Positions 29,661-39,270 of a stretch of 64,000 nt of DNA are shown piece by piece. This DNA is from Terrihabitans soli (lineage in GTDB: Bacteria > Pseudomonadota > Alphaproteobacteria > Rhizobiales > Methylopilaceae), in assembly GCF_014191545.1 (NCBI RefSeq), contig NZ_AP023361.1:462501-526500 (forward strand), given 5' to 3'. The notes below the pieces were generated by a model that had not been told where the DNA came from, did not search any database, and saw only the letters and a list, made by a program, of their open reading frames with translations. Position numbers and translations under genes: made by a program. How positions within the stretch are numbered: the first letter of the stretch is position 1; each line of letters starts with the position of its first letter.

Positions 29661-29882
29661 CTCCACGATCGGTTCGACGCGGTTCGCCGAGCGCCAGAAT
29701 TGCGCCACGAAGTAGAGCGCGAGCACGGCTCCCGCAGCCTCCAGAACCCATGCGCCGATCTCGCCAAGGCCGAACATGCCGGCCAGCGCCCAGCCGCCGG
29801 CAACGCCCGCGACGAGGAGTTCGACGCCGACGAGGATGGTCGCGGAGAGGACGGTGAGCGCGTTTTTGCCGTTCAGGGCCAT
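29658..29882 (-). CDS. Small membrane protein (74 aa)
   Basis: Two hydrophobic helices are visible (residues 10-36 and 43-62), with a short polar N terminus and the tail WRSANRVEPIVE. A ribosome binding site (aaggaag) lies before the ATG. The family is not recognised. The gene lies between the decarboxylase leader and the divergent gamma-glutamyltransferase gene. Confidence 0.65.
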   Translation of the reverse strand: MALNGKNALTVLSATILVGVELLVAGVAGGWALAGMFGLGEIGAWVLEAAGAVLALYFVAQFWRSANRVEPIVE

Positions 29883-29953
29883 GGGTCTTCCTTTGCGGCG
29901 CGGAACCTAGCGGGATTGGGGCCGTGAGGAAAGCCCGGCTATAAGACAGGCCC

Positions 29954-31534
29954 ATGAGCCTTAACGCACACTCCGATAAGGGCGTCGTCGCCGCCCCGCA
30001 CAGCCTTGCCGCCGAAACGGGCCGGGCGATCCTCGAGGAGGGCGGCACCGCCATCGAGGCGGCCATCGCCATGGGCGCGACCATCGCCGTCACCTATCCG
30101 CATATGTCGGGCCTTGGCGGAGACGGCTTTTTTCTGATTCGGGAGCCTAACGGGCGGGTCGGCTATATCGAGGCCTGCGGTCCCGCCGGGAGCGGGGCGA
30201 GCCTTGCCGCCTACCGGAAGCTCGGTCTCGACGCCGTTCCGGCGCGTGGGCCGCTCGGAGCCGCGACCGTTGCCGGCGTTACCGCGGGCTGGAAGCTGGC
30301 GCGCGAGGCGGGCCGCGGCCGCCTGCCGCTCGACGTCCTGTTCTCCGACGCCATCCGCCATGCCCGCGAGGGCTTCAAGGTCTCGACGGGGCAAGGCCAG
30401 AATCAGCCCAAGCTTCAGGCCGAGCTTTTCAAGGCACCGGGCTTTGCCGGCCAGTACCTGAAAGAGGGGAAGCTTTACGGCGAAGGCGAGGTGCTGCGGC
30501 AGGAGAAGATCGCGGCAACCTTCGAGCAGCTCGCCCATGCCGGGCTCGACGATTTCTACCGCGGCGATATCGGCCGCGAGATCGCAGCCGATCTCGAAGC
30601 CATCAGATCGCCGGTCACTCGCGAGGATCTTCAGCGTTACGAGGCGCGGCTGCGCGAGCCGCTGAAGCTCTCTTTGAAATCCGCGACCGTCTGGAATTCG
30701 CCGCCGCCGACACAGGGGCTCGCTTCGCTTCTCATTCTCGGCATCGCCGAAAAGCTTGATCTGGGCCGGCCGGAAAGCGTCGAATTCGTCCACGGCCTTG
30801 TCGAAGCGACGAAGCGCGCTTTCCTCGTCCGCGACCGGGCAATTACCGATCCGGCTTTCATGGAAAGCGATCCGAAAGAGTATCTGACCCCTGAATGGCT
30901 GATGGCCGAGGCCGCCAAGGTAAAGAAGGACCGCGCACTGCCCTGGCCGGCGCCGCCGGGCGAAGGCGACACCGTGTGGATGGGTGCCATCGACCGCGAG
31001 GGCCGCGCCGTCTCCTATATTCAGAGTCTGTATTGGGAGTGGGGCTCGGGCTGCGTCCTGCCGAAGACGGGCATCATCTGGCAGAACCGCGGCTGCGGCT
31101 TTTCGCTCGACGAGCGGTCGTCAAATCCGCTGCAGCCGGGGCGGCTGCCTTTCCACACACTGAATCCGCCCATTGCCGTCATGAAGGATGGGCGCGTGAT
31201 CTCCTATGGTTCAATGGGCGGCGATGGCCAGCCGCAGACACAAGCCGCCGTCTTTGTGCGCTATCTGATGGGCAAGACCGTCGAAGAGGCTGTGGACCTG
31301 CCGCGCTGGCGGCTCGGCAAAAGCTGGGGCGCCAATGACACGACGCTGAAGATCGAGCCGCGTTTCGACGGCGCGGTGATCGAAAAGCTTGGCAAGCTTG
31401 GCCATGAGGTCGAAGTGCTGGACAAGCCCTATTCCAGCGAGACCGGCCATGCCGGGCTGATCGTGCGTCATCCGGACGGAAAGATCGAAGGCGTACATGA
31501 CAGGCGCGCCGATGGCGGCGCTTTGGGCCTGTAA
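29954..31534 (+). CDS. ggt: Gamma-glutamyltransferase family protein
   Basis: The 526-residue protein is a member of the Ntn-hydrolase gamma-glutamyltransferase family. The N-terminal block SLAAETGRAILEEGGTAIEAAIA and the glycine-rich YPHMSGLGGDGF are conserved. The self-cleavage and nucleophile threonine is probably in GEGDTVWMGAIDREG, near residue 340. No signal peptide is present, so it is probably cytoplasmic and closer to the acylase/hydrolase branch than to the periplasmic glutathione enzyme. The substrate is therefore open. It precedes phnM by 39 bases. Confidence 0.87.
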   Translation: MSLNAHSDKGVVAAPHSLAAETGRAILEEGGTAIEAAIAMGATIAVTYPHMSGLGGDGFFLIREPNGRVGYIEACGPAGSGASLAAYRKLGLDAVPARGPLGAATVAGVTAGWKLAREAGRGRLPLDVLFSDAIRHAREGFKVSTGQGQNQPKLQAELFKAPGFAGQYLKEGKLYGEGEVLRQEKIAATFEQLAHAGLDDFYRGDIGREIAADLEAIRSPVTREDLQRYEARLREPLKLSLKSATVWNSPPPTQGLASLLILGIAEKLDLGRPESVEFVHGLVEATKRAFLVRDRAITDPAFMESDPKEYLTPEWLMAEAAKVKKDRALPWPAPPGEGDTVWMGAIDREGRAVSYIQSLYWEWGSGCVLPKTGIIWQNRGCGFSLDERSSNPLQPGRLPFHTLNPPIAVMKDGRVISYGSMGGDGQPQTQAAVFVRYLMGKTVEEAVDLPRWRLGKSWGANDTTLKIEPRFDGAVIEKLGKLGHEVEVLDKPYSSETGHAGLIVRHPDGKIEGVHDRRADGGALGL

Positions 31535-31573
31535 GTCTCTCTGCTAAGACCCCCCAAGATTTTTTGGCGCAAT

Positions 31574-32710
31574 ATGACAATCACTTTGACCAATGCGCAG
31601 CTTGTGACCGAAGACGGCATCGTCTCCGGCACGCTGACCTATGACCAGAACGGCATTGCCGATGTGCAGCCGGGCGCAAGCCAGGTGCGCGGCGCCGAAG
31701 ATGCCGAAGGCGATTTTGTCGTGCCCGGCCTTATCGAGTGCCACACCGACAATCTCGAGCGCCATCTCGTGCCGCGGCCCGGCGTCATCTGGCCGAATTC
31801 GCTGGCCGGCGCGCTGGCGCATGATGCGCAGATCATCGCTTCGGGCATCACGACGGTCTACGACGCGATGTGCATCGGCGGCTTCGACGATGAGAAGGAT
31901 TACCGGCCGAAGATTCTCGGCTCCATGCTGGCTGCGGTCGAGGAAGGCAATCAGCACAAACTCTTCCGCGCCGAGCATCGCGTGCATCTGCGCTGCGAGA
32001 CGACCGATCCGAAAATGATGTCCTATCTCGAGCGTCATCCGGGCACACGCTCGGCCTCGCTTGCGAGCCTCATGGATCACACGCCCGGCCAGCGGCAATG
32101 GCGCGATCTCAATCACTATCGCCAGTTCATCAAAGGCGAGGGACGTACCGACGCCGAGATCGAAGAGATGATCGCCGCCGATATGGAGCGCAGCGCGCCG
32201 ATCGTCGCTGACAATTTCCTCAAAGCGGTGGAGTTCTGCAAAGAACGCGGCATTGCGATTGCAAGCCATGACGACACGACCATCGAGCATGTCGACGATG
32301 CGGTGAAGGCCGGATGCACGATCTCGGAATTTCCGACGACGGTCGAAGCCGCCGAAGCCGCGCACAAAGCCGGCATGAAGACGGTCGGCGGTGCGCCCAA
32401 TGTCGTGCGCGGCGGCTCGCATTCGGGCGGCGTGTCGATGATTGAACTCGCCCAGGCCGGGCTGCTCGACGTGCTGTCGTCCGATTACGTGCCTGCAAGC
32501 CTGTTGCAGGCCGCGAACAAACTCGGCGCCGGCATCATGCCGCTGCACGAAGCCTTCGGCCTCGTCACCTGGCGCGCGGCGGACATGCTCGGCCTTGCCG
32601 ATCGCGGCCGTCTGAAAAAGGGATTGCGCGCCGACTTCGTGCGATTCCGCATATCCAATGGAACGCCGATCGTGCGCGCGGTGACGGTGCGCGGCATGCG
32701 GGTTTTCTGA
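31574..32710 (+). CDS. phnM: PhnM, ribosyl-methylphosphonate triphosphate diphosphohydrolase
   Basis: PhnM removes pyrophosphate from ribose methylphosphonate triphosphate in the C-P lyase pathway. The 378-residue length fits. Amidohydrolase-type metal sites are seen in LIECHTDNLERH and IASHDDTTIEHV, and the segment ISEFPTTVEAAEAA is typical of PhnM. The remaining phn genes (phnGHIJK and others) are absent from the window, so this is either a displaced part of the pathway or has another use. A DUF1045 gene follows after two bases, as in phosphonate operons. Confidence 0.9.
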   Translation: MTITLTNAQLVTEDGIVSGTLTYDQNGIADVQPGASQVRGAEDAEGDFVVPGLIECHTDNLERHLVPRPGVIWPNSLAGALAHDAQIIASGITTVYDAMCIGGFDDEKDYRPKILGSMLAAVEEGNQHKLFRAEHRVHLRCETTDPKMMSYLERHPGTRSASLASLMDHTPGQRQWRDLNHYRQFIKGEGRTDAEIEEMIAADMERSAPIVADNFLKAVEFCKERGIAIASHDDTTIEHVDDAVKAGCTISEFPTTVEAAEAAHKAGMKTVGGAPNVVRGGSHSGGVSMIELAQAGLLDVLSSDYVPASLLQAANKLGAGIMPLHEAFGLVTWRAADMLGLADRGRLKKGLRADFVRFRISNGTPIVRAVTVRGMRVF

Positions 32711-32712
32711 TC

Positions 32713-33414
32713 ATGGCGCGCTACGCGATCTATTATGCGCCCGAGCGCGCCAGCCTTCTCTGGCGGTTCGGCTCGTCTGTGCTCGGCGCAGATCCGGAGA
32801 GCGGCCAGACGGTGCCGCAGATCGTGCCGGACGGATTTTTGCCCGACGACTGGCAGAGCTTTACCGCATCGCCGCGCCGCTACGGATTTCACGCGACGCT
32901 GAAAGCGCCGTTCGAACTTGCGCCGGGCAAGACGGAACAGGATTTGTTCGCGGCGTTCCGCGCTTTTGCCGGACGGCAGATCGCCTTCTCCGCCCCGGCG
33001 CTCGAGCCGGTGCTGTACGGCGATTACGTCACGCTGCAGGAAAAGACGCCTGATCCGCGCCTGCAGGCGCTCGCGGGTTTGTGCGTGCGCGAGTTCGATG
33101 CCTTCCGCGCGCCCTTGTCGGACAAGGACCGCGCCCGCCGCAAGCCGCAGGGCCTGAGCGCGCGGGAACGCGAGCATCTCGAAAACTGGGGCTATCCTTA
33201 CGTGTTCGAGGATTTCGTCTTTCACATGACCTTGGCCGGCCCTTTGCCGGAAAACCGCGGCCAGGATGCCTCGACCGCGCTCAGTGCGGCCTATGACAAG
33301 GCCGTGAAGGACGAGGATTTTTCCGTCCGTTCGCTGTCGATCTTTGTGGAGCCCGGCCCGGGCGAGCCGTTCAAGCTGGCGCTCAGGGCGCCTTTCGTCG
33401 CAAAAGCCTCCTGA
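32713..33414 (+). CDS. DUF1045 phosphonate-operon protein
   Basis: The 233-residue protein starts MARYAIYYAPERASLLWRFG, the typical start of this family. It contains the two histidine motifs YGFHATLKAPFEL and FVFHMTLAGPL (HxT), as in 2H phosphodiesterases. Family members occur in phosphonate operons and are expected to act on cyclic ribose phosphates. It starts two bases after phnM and overlaps the next gene by one codon frame shift (TGATG). Confidence 0.88.
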   Translation: MARYAIYYAPERASLLWRFGSSVLGADPESGQTVPQIVPDGFLPDDWQSFTASPRRYGFHATLKAPFELAPGKTEQDLFAAFRAFAGRQIAFSAPALEPVLYGDYVTLQEKTPDPRLQALAGLCVREFDAFRAPLSDKDRARRKPQGLSAREREHLENWGYPYVFEDFVFHMTLAGPLPENRGQDASTALSAAYDKAVKDEDFSVRSLSIFVEPGPGEPFKLALRAPFVAKAS

Positions 33415-35144
33415 TGCCTTGTTTCAGCCGCACTGGCCCGATGAGTAACGGCGCGATGTCGCGCCGGCTTCTGGCTTTTCTTGCTCTGTTTGCGAGCCTC
33501 TTCTCCGCCCTCCCGGCGGCGGCGCATCCGCATGTCTTCGTGACGGTCAAAAGCACCATCGTCTATGAGAAGGGCGTGCCGAAAGCGGTGCGCCACAATT
33601 GGCGCTTCGACGACATGTTCTCCGCCTTTGCGGTGCAGGGGCTCGACACGGACTCGGACGGGCAGCTTTCGCGCGCCGAATTGCAGGCGCTGGCGGAAGT
33701 GAACGTCACTTCGCTCAAGGAATTCGACTACTTCACCTTCGGCACCGCCGGCAGCGGCGATCTCGCCTTCGCGAAGCCGGTCGATTACTGGCTCGAACAT
33801 GATGGCACGGCGCTGACGCTGCATTTCACTTTGCCGGTCCGGTCCGCAAAGCCGTCCGACACGGTGCGCGTCGAAATCTACGATCCGTCCTATTTCGTCG
33901 CCTTCGCGCTCGCCGAACAAAATCCCGTCGCGCTTGAAGGCGCGCCGGAGGGCTGCCGCGCCGATGCCGAAGCCTCGGACGATGCGTCGTCCGAAAAGCT
34001 GTCGGAAGACTTCTTCTCCAATCTCGATCCGCAGCAGGGCTGGGGCAAACAGTTCGCCAATGCTTTCGTCGTGCGCTGCGGTGAAGCCGCGACCGCCTTC
34101 GCCACTTCGCAGCAGCAGAAAGCCGAAACGGCGCAGGCGGAAGCTGCCGCCGCGCCCGAGAAGGCGGCCTCGCGCGTCGAGACGGCGCTGAAGATCACCG
34201 AGGCGCAGCCGCTCGGCGACATGCCGGAGCAGAAGGTCAAGACGCAGGACAACAAAGCGCTCGGCGCATTCGGTGTCGTTGCGCCGGAAGCGAGCGCGGT
34301 GAATGCCTCAAGCGGCGTGTTCGGCTGGATCGCCGCGCAGCAGGCCAAATTCTACAAAGCGATGTCGGATGCCTTGACCGCGTCGAAGGACGACGGCTCG
34401 GCCTTTCTTCTTCTCGCTTCGCTCGCTTTTTCCTACGGCGTCTTCCATGCGGCAGGCCCCGGCCACGGCAAAGCGGTGATCTCGTCTTATCTGCTCGCGA
34501 CCGGCGAAACCTTGCGGCGCGGCATTGCGATTTCCTTTGCCGCGTCGCTGGCGCAGGCCGTCACCGCGATCCTCGTCGTCGGCATCTTCGCCATCATTCT
34601 CGGCGTCACGAGCCAGGTCATGGGCGTTGCCGCCTGGTGGCTGGAAGCTGCGAGCTATGCGCTGATCGTTCTTCTCGGCGTCGGCATCATGTTCCGCCGC
34701 AGCCTCATCCCGCTGCGTGGCTCATCGAAAGGCCATGTGCATGACGAGGCTTGCGATCACAGCCACGGGCCGAAGCTCGAGGATCTCGACGGCGAATTCG
34801 GCTGGCGCCGTGCCGCCGCGGCCGTGCTCGCGGTCGGTCTTCGTCCGTGCACGGGCGCGCTGCTTATTCTGGTGTTTGCGCTGGCGCAGGGCCTGATCTG
34901 GACGGGGATTGCCGCGACGTTTGCGATGGCGCTCGGCACGGCGTTCACGGTCGCGACCATCGCGACGCTCGCCGTCACCATGAAACAGCTTGCGGTGAAA
35001 CTCGCCGCAGGCTCCTCGACGACGCGCACGCGCCGCGCGCTGCGCCTGATCGAGATCACCGCCGGCTTTGCGGTGCTGGCCTTCGGGCTGATCCTGCTCG
35101 GCGGATTGCTGCAGGCCGGCGTTCCGGCCGCGGCTGCTGGCTAA
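33414..35144 (+). CDS. DUF1007-NicO fusion, nickel/cobalt efflux-type transporter
   Basis: The 576-residue protein joins two modules. Residues 1-35 form a signal, and DUF1007 follows (AHPHVFVTV; RHNWRFDDMFSAF), containing an EF-hand-like loop DTDSDGQLSRAEL. After an Ala/Glu-rich linker, the C-terminal half is a NicO/RcnA-type transporter with about six helices, the motif GPGHGKAVISSYL, a His-containing loop (HVHDEACDHSHG) and GLRPCTGALLIL. It probably exports nickel or cobalt. The ATG at 33414 overlaps the previous stop codon; ATG at 33456 would give a tighter signal peptide. Confidence 0.87.
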   Translation: MPCFSRTGPMSNGAMSRRLLAFLALFASLFSALPAAAHPHVFVTVKSTIVYEKGVPKAVRHNWRFDDMFSAFAVQGLDTDSDGQLSRAELQALAEVNVTSLKEFDYFTFGTAGSGDLAFAKPVDYWLEHDGTALTLHFTLPVRSAKPSDTVRVEIYDPSYFVAFALAEQNPVALEGAPEGCRADAEASDDASSEKLSEDFFSNLDPQQGWGKQFANAFVVRCGEAATAFATSQQQKAETAQAEAAAAPEKAASRVETALKITEAQPLGDMPEQKVKTQDNKALGAFGVVAPEASAVNASSGVFGWIAAQQAKFYKAMSDALTASKDDGSAFLLLASLAFSYGVFHAAGPGHGKAVISSYLLATGETLRRGIAISFAASLAQAVTAILVVGIFAIILGVTSQVMGVAAWWLEAASYALIVLLGVGIMFRRSLIPLRGSSKGHVHDEACDHSHGPKLEDLDGEFGWRRAAAAVLAVGLRPCTGALLILVFALAQGLIWTGIAATFAMALGTAFTVATIATLAVTMKQLAVKLAAGSSTTRTRRALRLIEITAGFAVLAFGLILLGGLLQAGVPAAAAG

Positions 35145-35170
35145 CTCAAACCGGCTGTTGCCGGTTTGAG
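35145..35170. terminator. Hairpin between convergent genes
   Basis: ctcaaaccggc and gccggtttgag form a perfect 11-bp stem with a four-base loop directly after the NicO stop codon. It can fold from both strands, and mntH converges from the other side. There is no T-run on either side. Confidence 0.55.
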
Positions 35171-35204
35171 CCCTCGATGTCGGAAGCCGGGTCGACCCGA
35201 TTTC

Positions 35205-36569
35205 TTACGCCGCGGTGATAAAGTCGATAATCAATTTCACGTTCAGCGAAATGATGATCACCGCGGTGATGGTGGCCAGTGCCGTCACCCAGCGCGGCGC
35301 CACAAGCGCGCCCATCTTCTTTTTGCTCGCGGTGAACATCACCAGCGGCACGATGGCGAAGGGCAGCTGCAGCGAGAGAATGACCTGTGAGAGGATGAGC
35401 AGCGCGCCCGTGCCGCTGTCGCCGTAGAAGATGGTCACGCCCGCCGCCGGAACGATGGCGATGGCGCGCGTCACAAGACGGCGCAGCCAGGGCGGCAGGC
35501 GGATATTGAGAAAGCCTTCCATCACGGCCTGACCGGCAAGCGTTGCCGTCACCGTCGAATTCAGGCCGCAGCACAAAAGCGCGATGGCAAACAGCGACGG
35601 CGCAATGGCCGAGCCGAGCAGCGGCGCAAGCAGCTCGTGCGCGCGGCCGAGTTCGGCGACATCGGTATTGCCGGTCTTGTTGAAGCCCGCGGCGGCAAGG
35701 ATCAGGATCGAGGCGTTGATCGTCAGCGCGAACATCAGCGCAATCGTCGAGTCCCAGCTCGCAAGCTTGATCGCGGTACGCTTTTCCTCGACCGAGGGGC
35801 CGATCTTGCGCGTCTGCACAATGGCCGAGTGCAGATAGAGGTTATGCGGCATCACCGTCGCGCCGATAATGCCGAGCGCGAGATAGAGCATTTGCGGATT
35901 GGTGACGACATCGGTCGTCGGCGCAAAGCCGCGGATGACTTCGGCCCAGACCGGATCGGCCATGAAGATCTGCACGGCAAAGCACGCGGCGATGACGGCG
36001 AGCAGAGCGACGATCAGGGCTTCGATCCAGCGGAAACCGAGGCGCTGCAGCATGAGAATAAGGAAGACGTCGAGCGCGGTGATGACGACGCCGATCTCGA
36101 GCGGAATGCCGAAGAGAAGATTGAGGCCGATGGCCGTGCCGATGACTTCGGCAATGTCGGTCGCAACGATGGCGGCTTCGGCGAGAATCCACAAAGCGAA
36201 AGCAACAGGCCGCGGGAAGGCGTCGCGGCAGGCCTGGGCGAGGTCGCGGCGCGAGGCGATGCCGAGCCGCGCGCACAGCGCCTGCAGGAGGATCGCCATC
36301 ATGTTGGAGAGCAGCGCAACGGTCAGAAGCGCGTAGCCGAACTGCGCGCCGCCGGCGAGCGAGGTCGCCCAATTGCCGGGGTCCATATAGCCGACGGCGA
36401 CGAGATAGCCGGGGCCGAGAAAGGCGGCGAAGCGCCGGAAGCCGGGCTTCTTCGGAACATCGACGCTGGAATTGACCTCGGCGAGGGACGGATCGCCCTG
36501 CGAGGTGCGCCAGCCGGAGAATTTCTGATCGAAGGGAGATGCCCCGGAAGATGTCGCGTGTTCTTGCAT
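35205..36569 (-). CDS. mntH: Nramp-type manganese/iron transporter MntH
   Basis: The 454-residue proton-coupled divalent metal importer has the two ligand motifs of the family: [10 protein letters not shown] in helix 1 and [14 protein letters not shown] in helix 6. About eleven hydrophobic segments are present. The ATG at 36569 begins MQEHATSSG, and the longer frame would translate through a probable regulator site. A Fur/Mur-like box lies against the start codon, so expression should respond to manganese or iron. The hemH gene is divergent from it. Confidence 0.93.
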   Translation of the reverse strand: MQEHATSSGASPFDQKFSGWRTSQGDPSLAEVNSSVDVPKKPGFRRFAAFLGPGYLVAVGYMDPGNWATSLAGGAQFGYALLTVALLSNMMAILLQALCARLGIASRRDLAQACRDAFPRPVAFALWILAEAAIVATDIAEVIGTAIGLNLLFGIPLEIGVVITALDVFLILMLQRLGFRWIEALIVALLAVIAACFAVQIFMADPVWAEVIRGFAPTTDVVTNPQMLYLALGIIGATVMPHNLYLHSAIVQTRKIGPSVEEKRTAIKLASWDSTIALMFALTINASILILAAAGFNKTGNTDVAELGRAHELLAPLLGSAIAPSLFAIALLCCGLNSTVTATLAGQAVMEGFLNIRLPPWLRRLVTRAIAIVPAAGVTIFYGDSGTGALLILSQVILSLQLPFAIVPLVMFTASKKKMGALVAPRWVTALATITAVIIISLNVKLIIDFITAA

Positions 36570-36592
36570 ATGAAACTGATAATCATTCGCAA
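36570..36592 (-). promoter_or_regulatory. Fur/Mur-like box at mntH
   Basis: The stretch gaaactgataatcattcgca resembles the Fur-type consensus (gataatcatt core) and the Mur boxes that rhizobia use at mntH. It lies within 25 bases upstream of the ATG and covers the place of the ribosome binding site. No other ribosome binding site is obvious, so the message may be nearly leaderless. Confidence 0.6.
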
Positions 36593-36679
36593 CTAGAAAG
36601 TAAACCCCCTTTGGAGTCCTTCTACAATTTGAGCTCTGGGCAGATAGCGCCCGGGGGCGAACGGCTCTAAAACGCCGCC

Positions 36680-37732
36680 ATGGCCAAACCGGCTCGCCCC
36701 TCAATTCCGTCCGAGAGACCCAAGGACCACCCGCCCATCAAATCGGGCCGGACCGGCGTCCTTCTGGTCAATCTCGGCACACCCGACGGCACCTCCTATT
36801 GGCCGATGCGCGCCTATCTGAAGGAGTTTCTGTCGGACACGCGGGTGATCGATACGCCGCGCTGGAAATGGTGGCCGATTCTCAATCTCATCATTCTCTC
36901 CAAACGGCCGCAGGCGAAGGGCCGCGATTACGAGACGATCTGGAACACGGAACGCGATGAGGGTCCGCTGAAGACGATCACGCGCGGGCAGGCGGAAAAG
37001 CTTTCCGAGCGTCTTGCCGATCTCGGCGAGGATATCGTCGTCGATTGGGCGATGCGCTATGGCAATCCGTCCATCGCCTCGCGTATTGACGCGCTGCAGG
37101 AGCAAGGCTGCGAGCGCCTTCTCATCGTGCCGATGTATCCCCAATACGCAGCGGCAACGACCGCGACCGTCGGCGACAAGGTGTTCGACAAGCTGAAGAC
37201 CATGCGCTGGCAGCCTTCGCTGCGCATCGCGCCGCCCTGGCACGACGATCCCGTCTATATCAATGCGCTGGCGTCATCGATGACGGCGCATCTCGACAAG
37301 CTCGACTGGAAGCCGGATGTGATCCTTGCGAGCTTCCACGGCATTCCGCAGCGCTATTTCGATCTCGGCGATCCTTATTACTGCCATTGCTCGAAGACGG
37401 CGCGGCTTCTGCGCGAAACGCTGGGGCTTCCGGACGACAAGCTCCGCCTGACCTTTCAGTCGCTGTTCGGCCCGGAAGAATGGATCAAGCCCTACACGGA
37501 CAGAACGGTCGAAGCTCTGGCGAAAAGCGGCGTGAAGAACCTTGCCATCGTCAATCCCGGCTTCACCGCCGATTGCCTTGAGACCATTGAAGAGATCGGC
37601 GTCGAAAACCGCGACATCTTCAAGAACAATGGCGGCGTCAATTTCAGCGCCATTCCGTGCCTCAACGATTCAGATCCCGGCATGGATGTGATCGAAACGG
37701 TGACGCGCCGCGAATTGATGGGCTGGGTCTAG
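36680..37732 (+). CDS. hemH: Ferrochelatase
   Basis: HemH inserts ferrous iron into protoporphyrin IX at the last step of haem synthesis. The protein has 350 residues, as is usual. The N-terminal [12 protein letters not shown] and the active-site segment [20 protein letters not shown] with its catalytic histidine are conserved, and [16 protein letters not shown] is near the C terminus. It is divergent from mntH with 110 bases between, so the iron/manganese regulator may act on both. A terminator follows. Confidence 0.96.
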   Translation: MAKPARPSIPSERPKDHPPIKSGRTGVLLVNLGTPDGTSYWPMRAYLKEFLSDTRVIDTPRWKWWPILNLIILSKRPQAKGRDYETIWNTERDEGPLKTITRGQAEKLSERLADLGEDIVVDWAMRYGNPSIASRIDALQEQGCERLLIVPMYPQYAAATTATVGDKVFDKLKTMRWQPSLRIAPPWHDDPVYINALASSMTAHLDKLDWKPDVILASFHGIPQRYFDLGDPYYCHCSKTARLLRETLGLPDDKLRLTFQSLFGPEEWIKPYTDRTVEALAKSGVKNLAIVNPGFTADCLETIEEIGVENRDIFKNNGGVNFSAIPCLNDSDPGMDVIETVTRRELMGWV

Positions 37733-37738
37733 GGCGCT

Positions 37739-37773
37739 GCCTCGGCGCACGGTCTCCGAGGCAACGCCTTTTT
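37739..37773 (+). terminator. Intrinsic terminator after hemH
   Basis: gcctcgg and ccgaggc pair around a 10-base loop, followed by aacgccttttt. The hairpin starts seven bases after the hemH stop codon. Confidence 0.75.
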
Positions 37774-37774
37774 G

Positions 37775-38089
37775 CTACCGCGCAGCTCCTGCGTGGCTGA
37801 GTAACTGCCGGTCGCCGCGGCAACCGATAATCCAGACAAGCATCTTCTTATCGTGGGCGAGCGCGAGCTTTGCGAGGTCGACCGATTGCTGGAAATTCGG
37901 AAAAGACCTGTTGAGGTGATAGAAGCTCGATCCGCAGCGCCCGCGGCGATCGAGTTCGATGACGAAATCCGGGTTGTTTCCCGGGTCTGCGTAAAGCGCC
38001 TGCACCCGGCCCATCTCGAAGTTCTGCGCCAGCGCTGGATTTGCGATCGCCATCAGGGCGCCAGCGGACATCCATATGAGTTTGTTCAT
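37775..38089 (-). CDS. Small exported protein, unknown (104 aa)
   Basis: The signal peptide is MNKLIWMSAGALMAIANPALAQ. The mature part contains FVIELDRRGRCGSSFYHL with one cysteine, and WIIGCRGD with a second, so one disulfide is possible. No family is recognised. The ATG at 38089 follows cggagggagcg; the longer upstream frame is not supported. It is convergent with hemH. Confidence 0.7.
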   Translation of the reverse strand: MNKLIWMSAGALMAIANPALAQNFEMGRVQALYADPGNNPDFVIELDRRGRCGSSFYHLNRSFPNFQQSVDLAKLALAHDKKMLVWIIGCRGDRQLLSHAGAAR

Positions 38090-38152
38090 CGCTCCCTCCG
38101 TTAGCTTGCACGGAGAGAATGCCACAGACGCAGTTTTGCGGAAGAGAAGTTG

Positions 38153-39268
38153 TCAGCCGCGATAAAGGCGGCTCATCCATGTGCGCAGAATGCGCCGTGC
38201 GCCGCGCGCGCCGTAGACGAATTTCAGCGCAAGTTTTGCTTTGATCGTCGCGGCGTAATCGAATTCGCCCGGCACCTGCAGCTTGATGCCTTCTTTGCCC
38301 ATCAGTCCGGATTTGAATTGCGCAAGGCCCGGCTCGCTCGCCGAGGTGCCGAGATCGTACCAGGCGGCCTCGCCGCGGATGCGCTCCAGAACTTCCCATT
38401 GCAGTTTGTAGCCGGCGCGGACCGGCAAAGCCTTCTCGCCCGTCGCGCCGTAAAGATAATAGGCGGTGTCGCCGAGAACGCCGTAGACGATGCCGGCCAC
38501 GGCCTCGCCGTCATGATGCGCCATCAGGCATTTCGGCTTCAGATCTTCCGGCAGGGATTCGGCAAGCTCAGGCACGACATCGACCGGCCGGAACAAAAGA
38601 ACCTGCTTGCGCTCGCTCATGCTCTGATAGAGCGCTTCGAAGGCGGCGTAATCGCCGGGATCGAGCTCGACCACGTCGACGCCGGCTTTTTCCGCTTTGC
38701 GGAGATTGGCGCGCCAGGTCTGGGCAAGGCTCGCCAGCTGCGCCTCGGCCGAAAGCGAAGCGTTGCAGATAAAATGATCGCCGCCCTGCGTCATGCGTCG
38801 GGCTTTCAGGCCGAGATCGGCCAGCGCATCGCTTTCCAGCGAGGTGAAGACGGGATGGGCGCGCGGAATAAGCGTCAGCGCTATGCCCGCATTCTTCGCA
38901 TGGCGGCACAGCGCGGTGACAAGGCGCATATAGCGGCCGAGATCGACGGGCTTGCCGATCGGGCGCCAGACGGGTCCGACTTTGCAGAAGCCGACGCCGC
39001 CGAGAACCGGAACATTGACGCGGCCATAGCACATGCCGCCGAGCACTTCGCCCTGCTCGACGACGACGACGCAGACCGTGTTCTCGACGCCGAAGGTCTT
39101 GGCGGTAAACAGAGAGCTCTGCTCGTAGTTCACGTCCTCGAACAGATCGAGGAGCGCGTTCCAGTCGGCATGGCTGACAATGTTGATCTCTTGCTCGCGC
39201 TCGAGCAAATGCTGAGACCAGGGGCGCGGCTCAAGGCGTGCCGAAACAAGCGTAGCGCTTTGCGACAT
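38153..39268 (-). CDS. FemAB/GNAT-type acyltransferase (acetyltransferase_6)
   Basis: The 371-residue protein shows the double-GNAT layout of BioF2-like or FemAB-like enzymes. The middle SLAQTWRANLRKAEKAGVDV and the late YYLYGATGEKALPVRAGYKLQWEV, YDLGTSASEPGLAQFKSG segments are diagnostic. These enzymes add amino acids or acyl groups to cell-envelope polymers. The next gene (acyltransferase) lies two bases away on the same strand, and a polysaccharide flippase diverges, so a role in surface polymer synthesis is likely. Confidence 0.83.
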   Translation of the reverse strand: MSQSATLVSARLEPRPWSQHLLEREQEINIVSHADWNALLDLFEDVNYEQSSLFTAKTFGVENTVCVVVVEQGEVLGGMCYGRVNVPVLGGVGFCKVGPVWRPIGKPVDLGRYMRLVTALCRHAKNAGIALTLIPRAHPVFTSLESDALADLGLKARRMTQGGDHFICNASLSAEAQLASLAQTWRANLRKAEKAGVDVVELDPGDYAAFEALYQSMSERKQVLLFRPVDVVPELAESLPEDLKPKCLMAHHDGEAVAGIVYGVLGDTAYYLYGATGEKALPVRAGYKLQWEVLERIRGEAAWYDLGTSASEPGLAQFKSGLMGKEGIKLQVPGEFDYAATIKAKLALKFVYGARGARRILRTWMSRLYRG

Positions 39269-39270
39269 GG

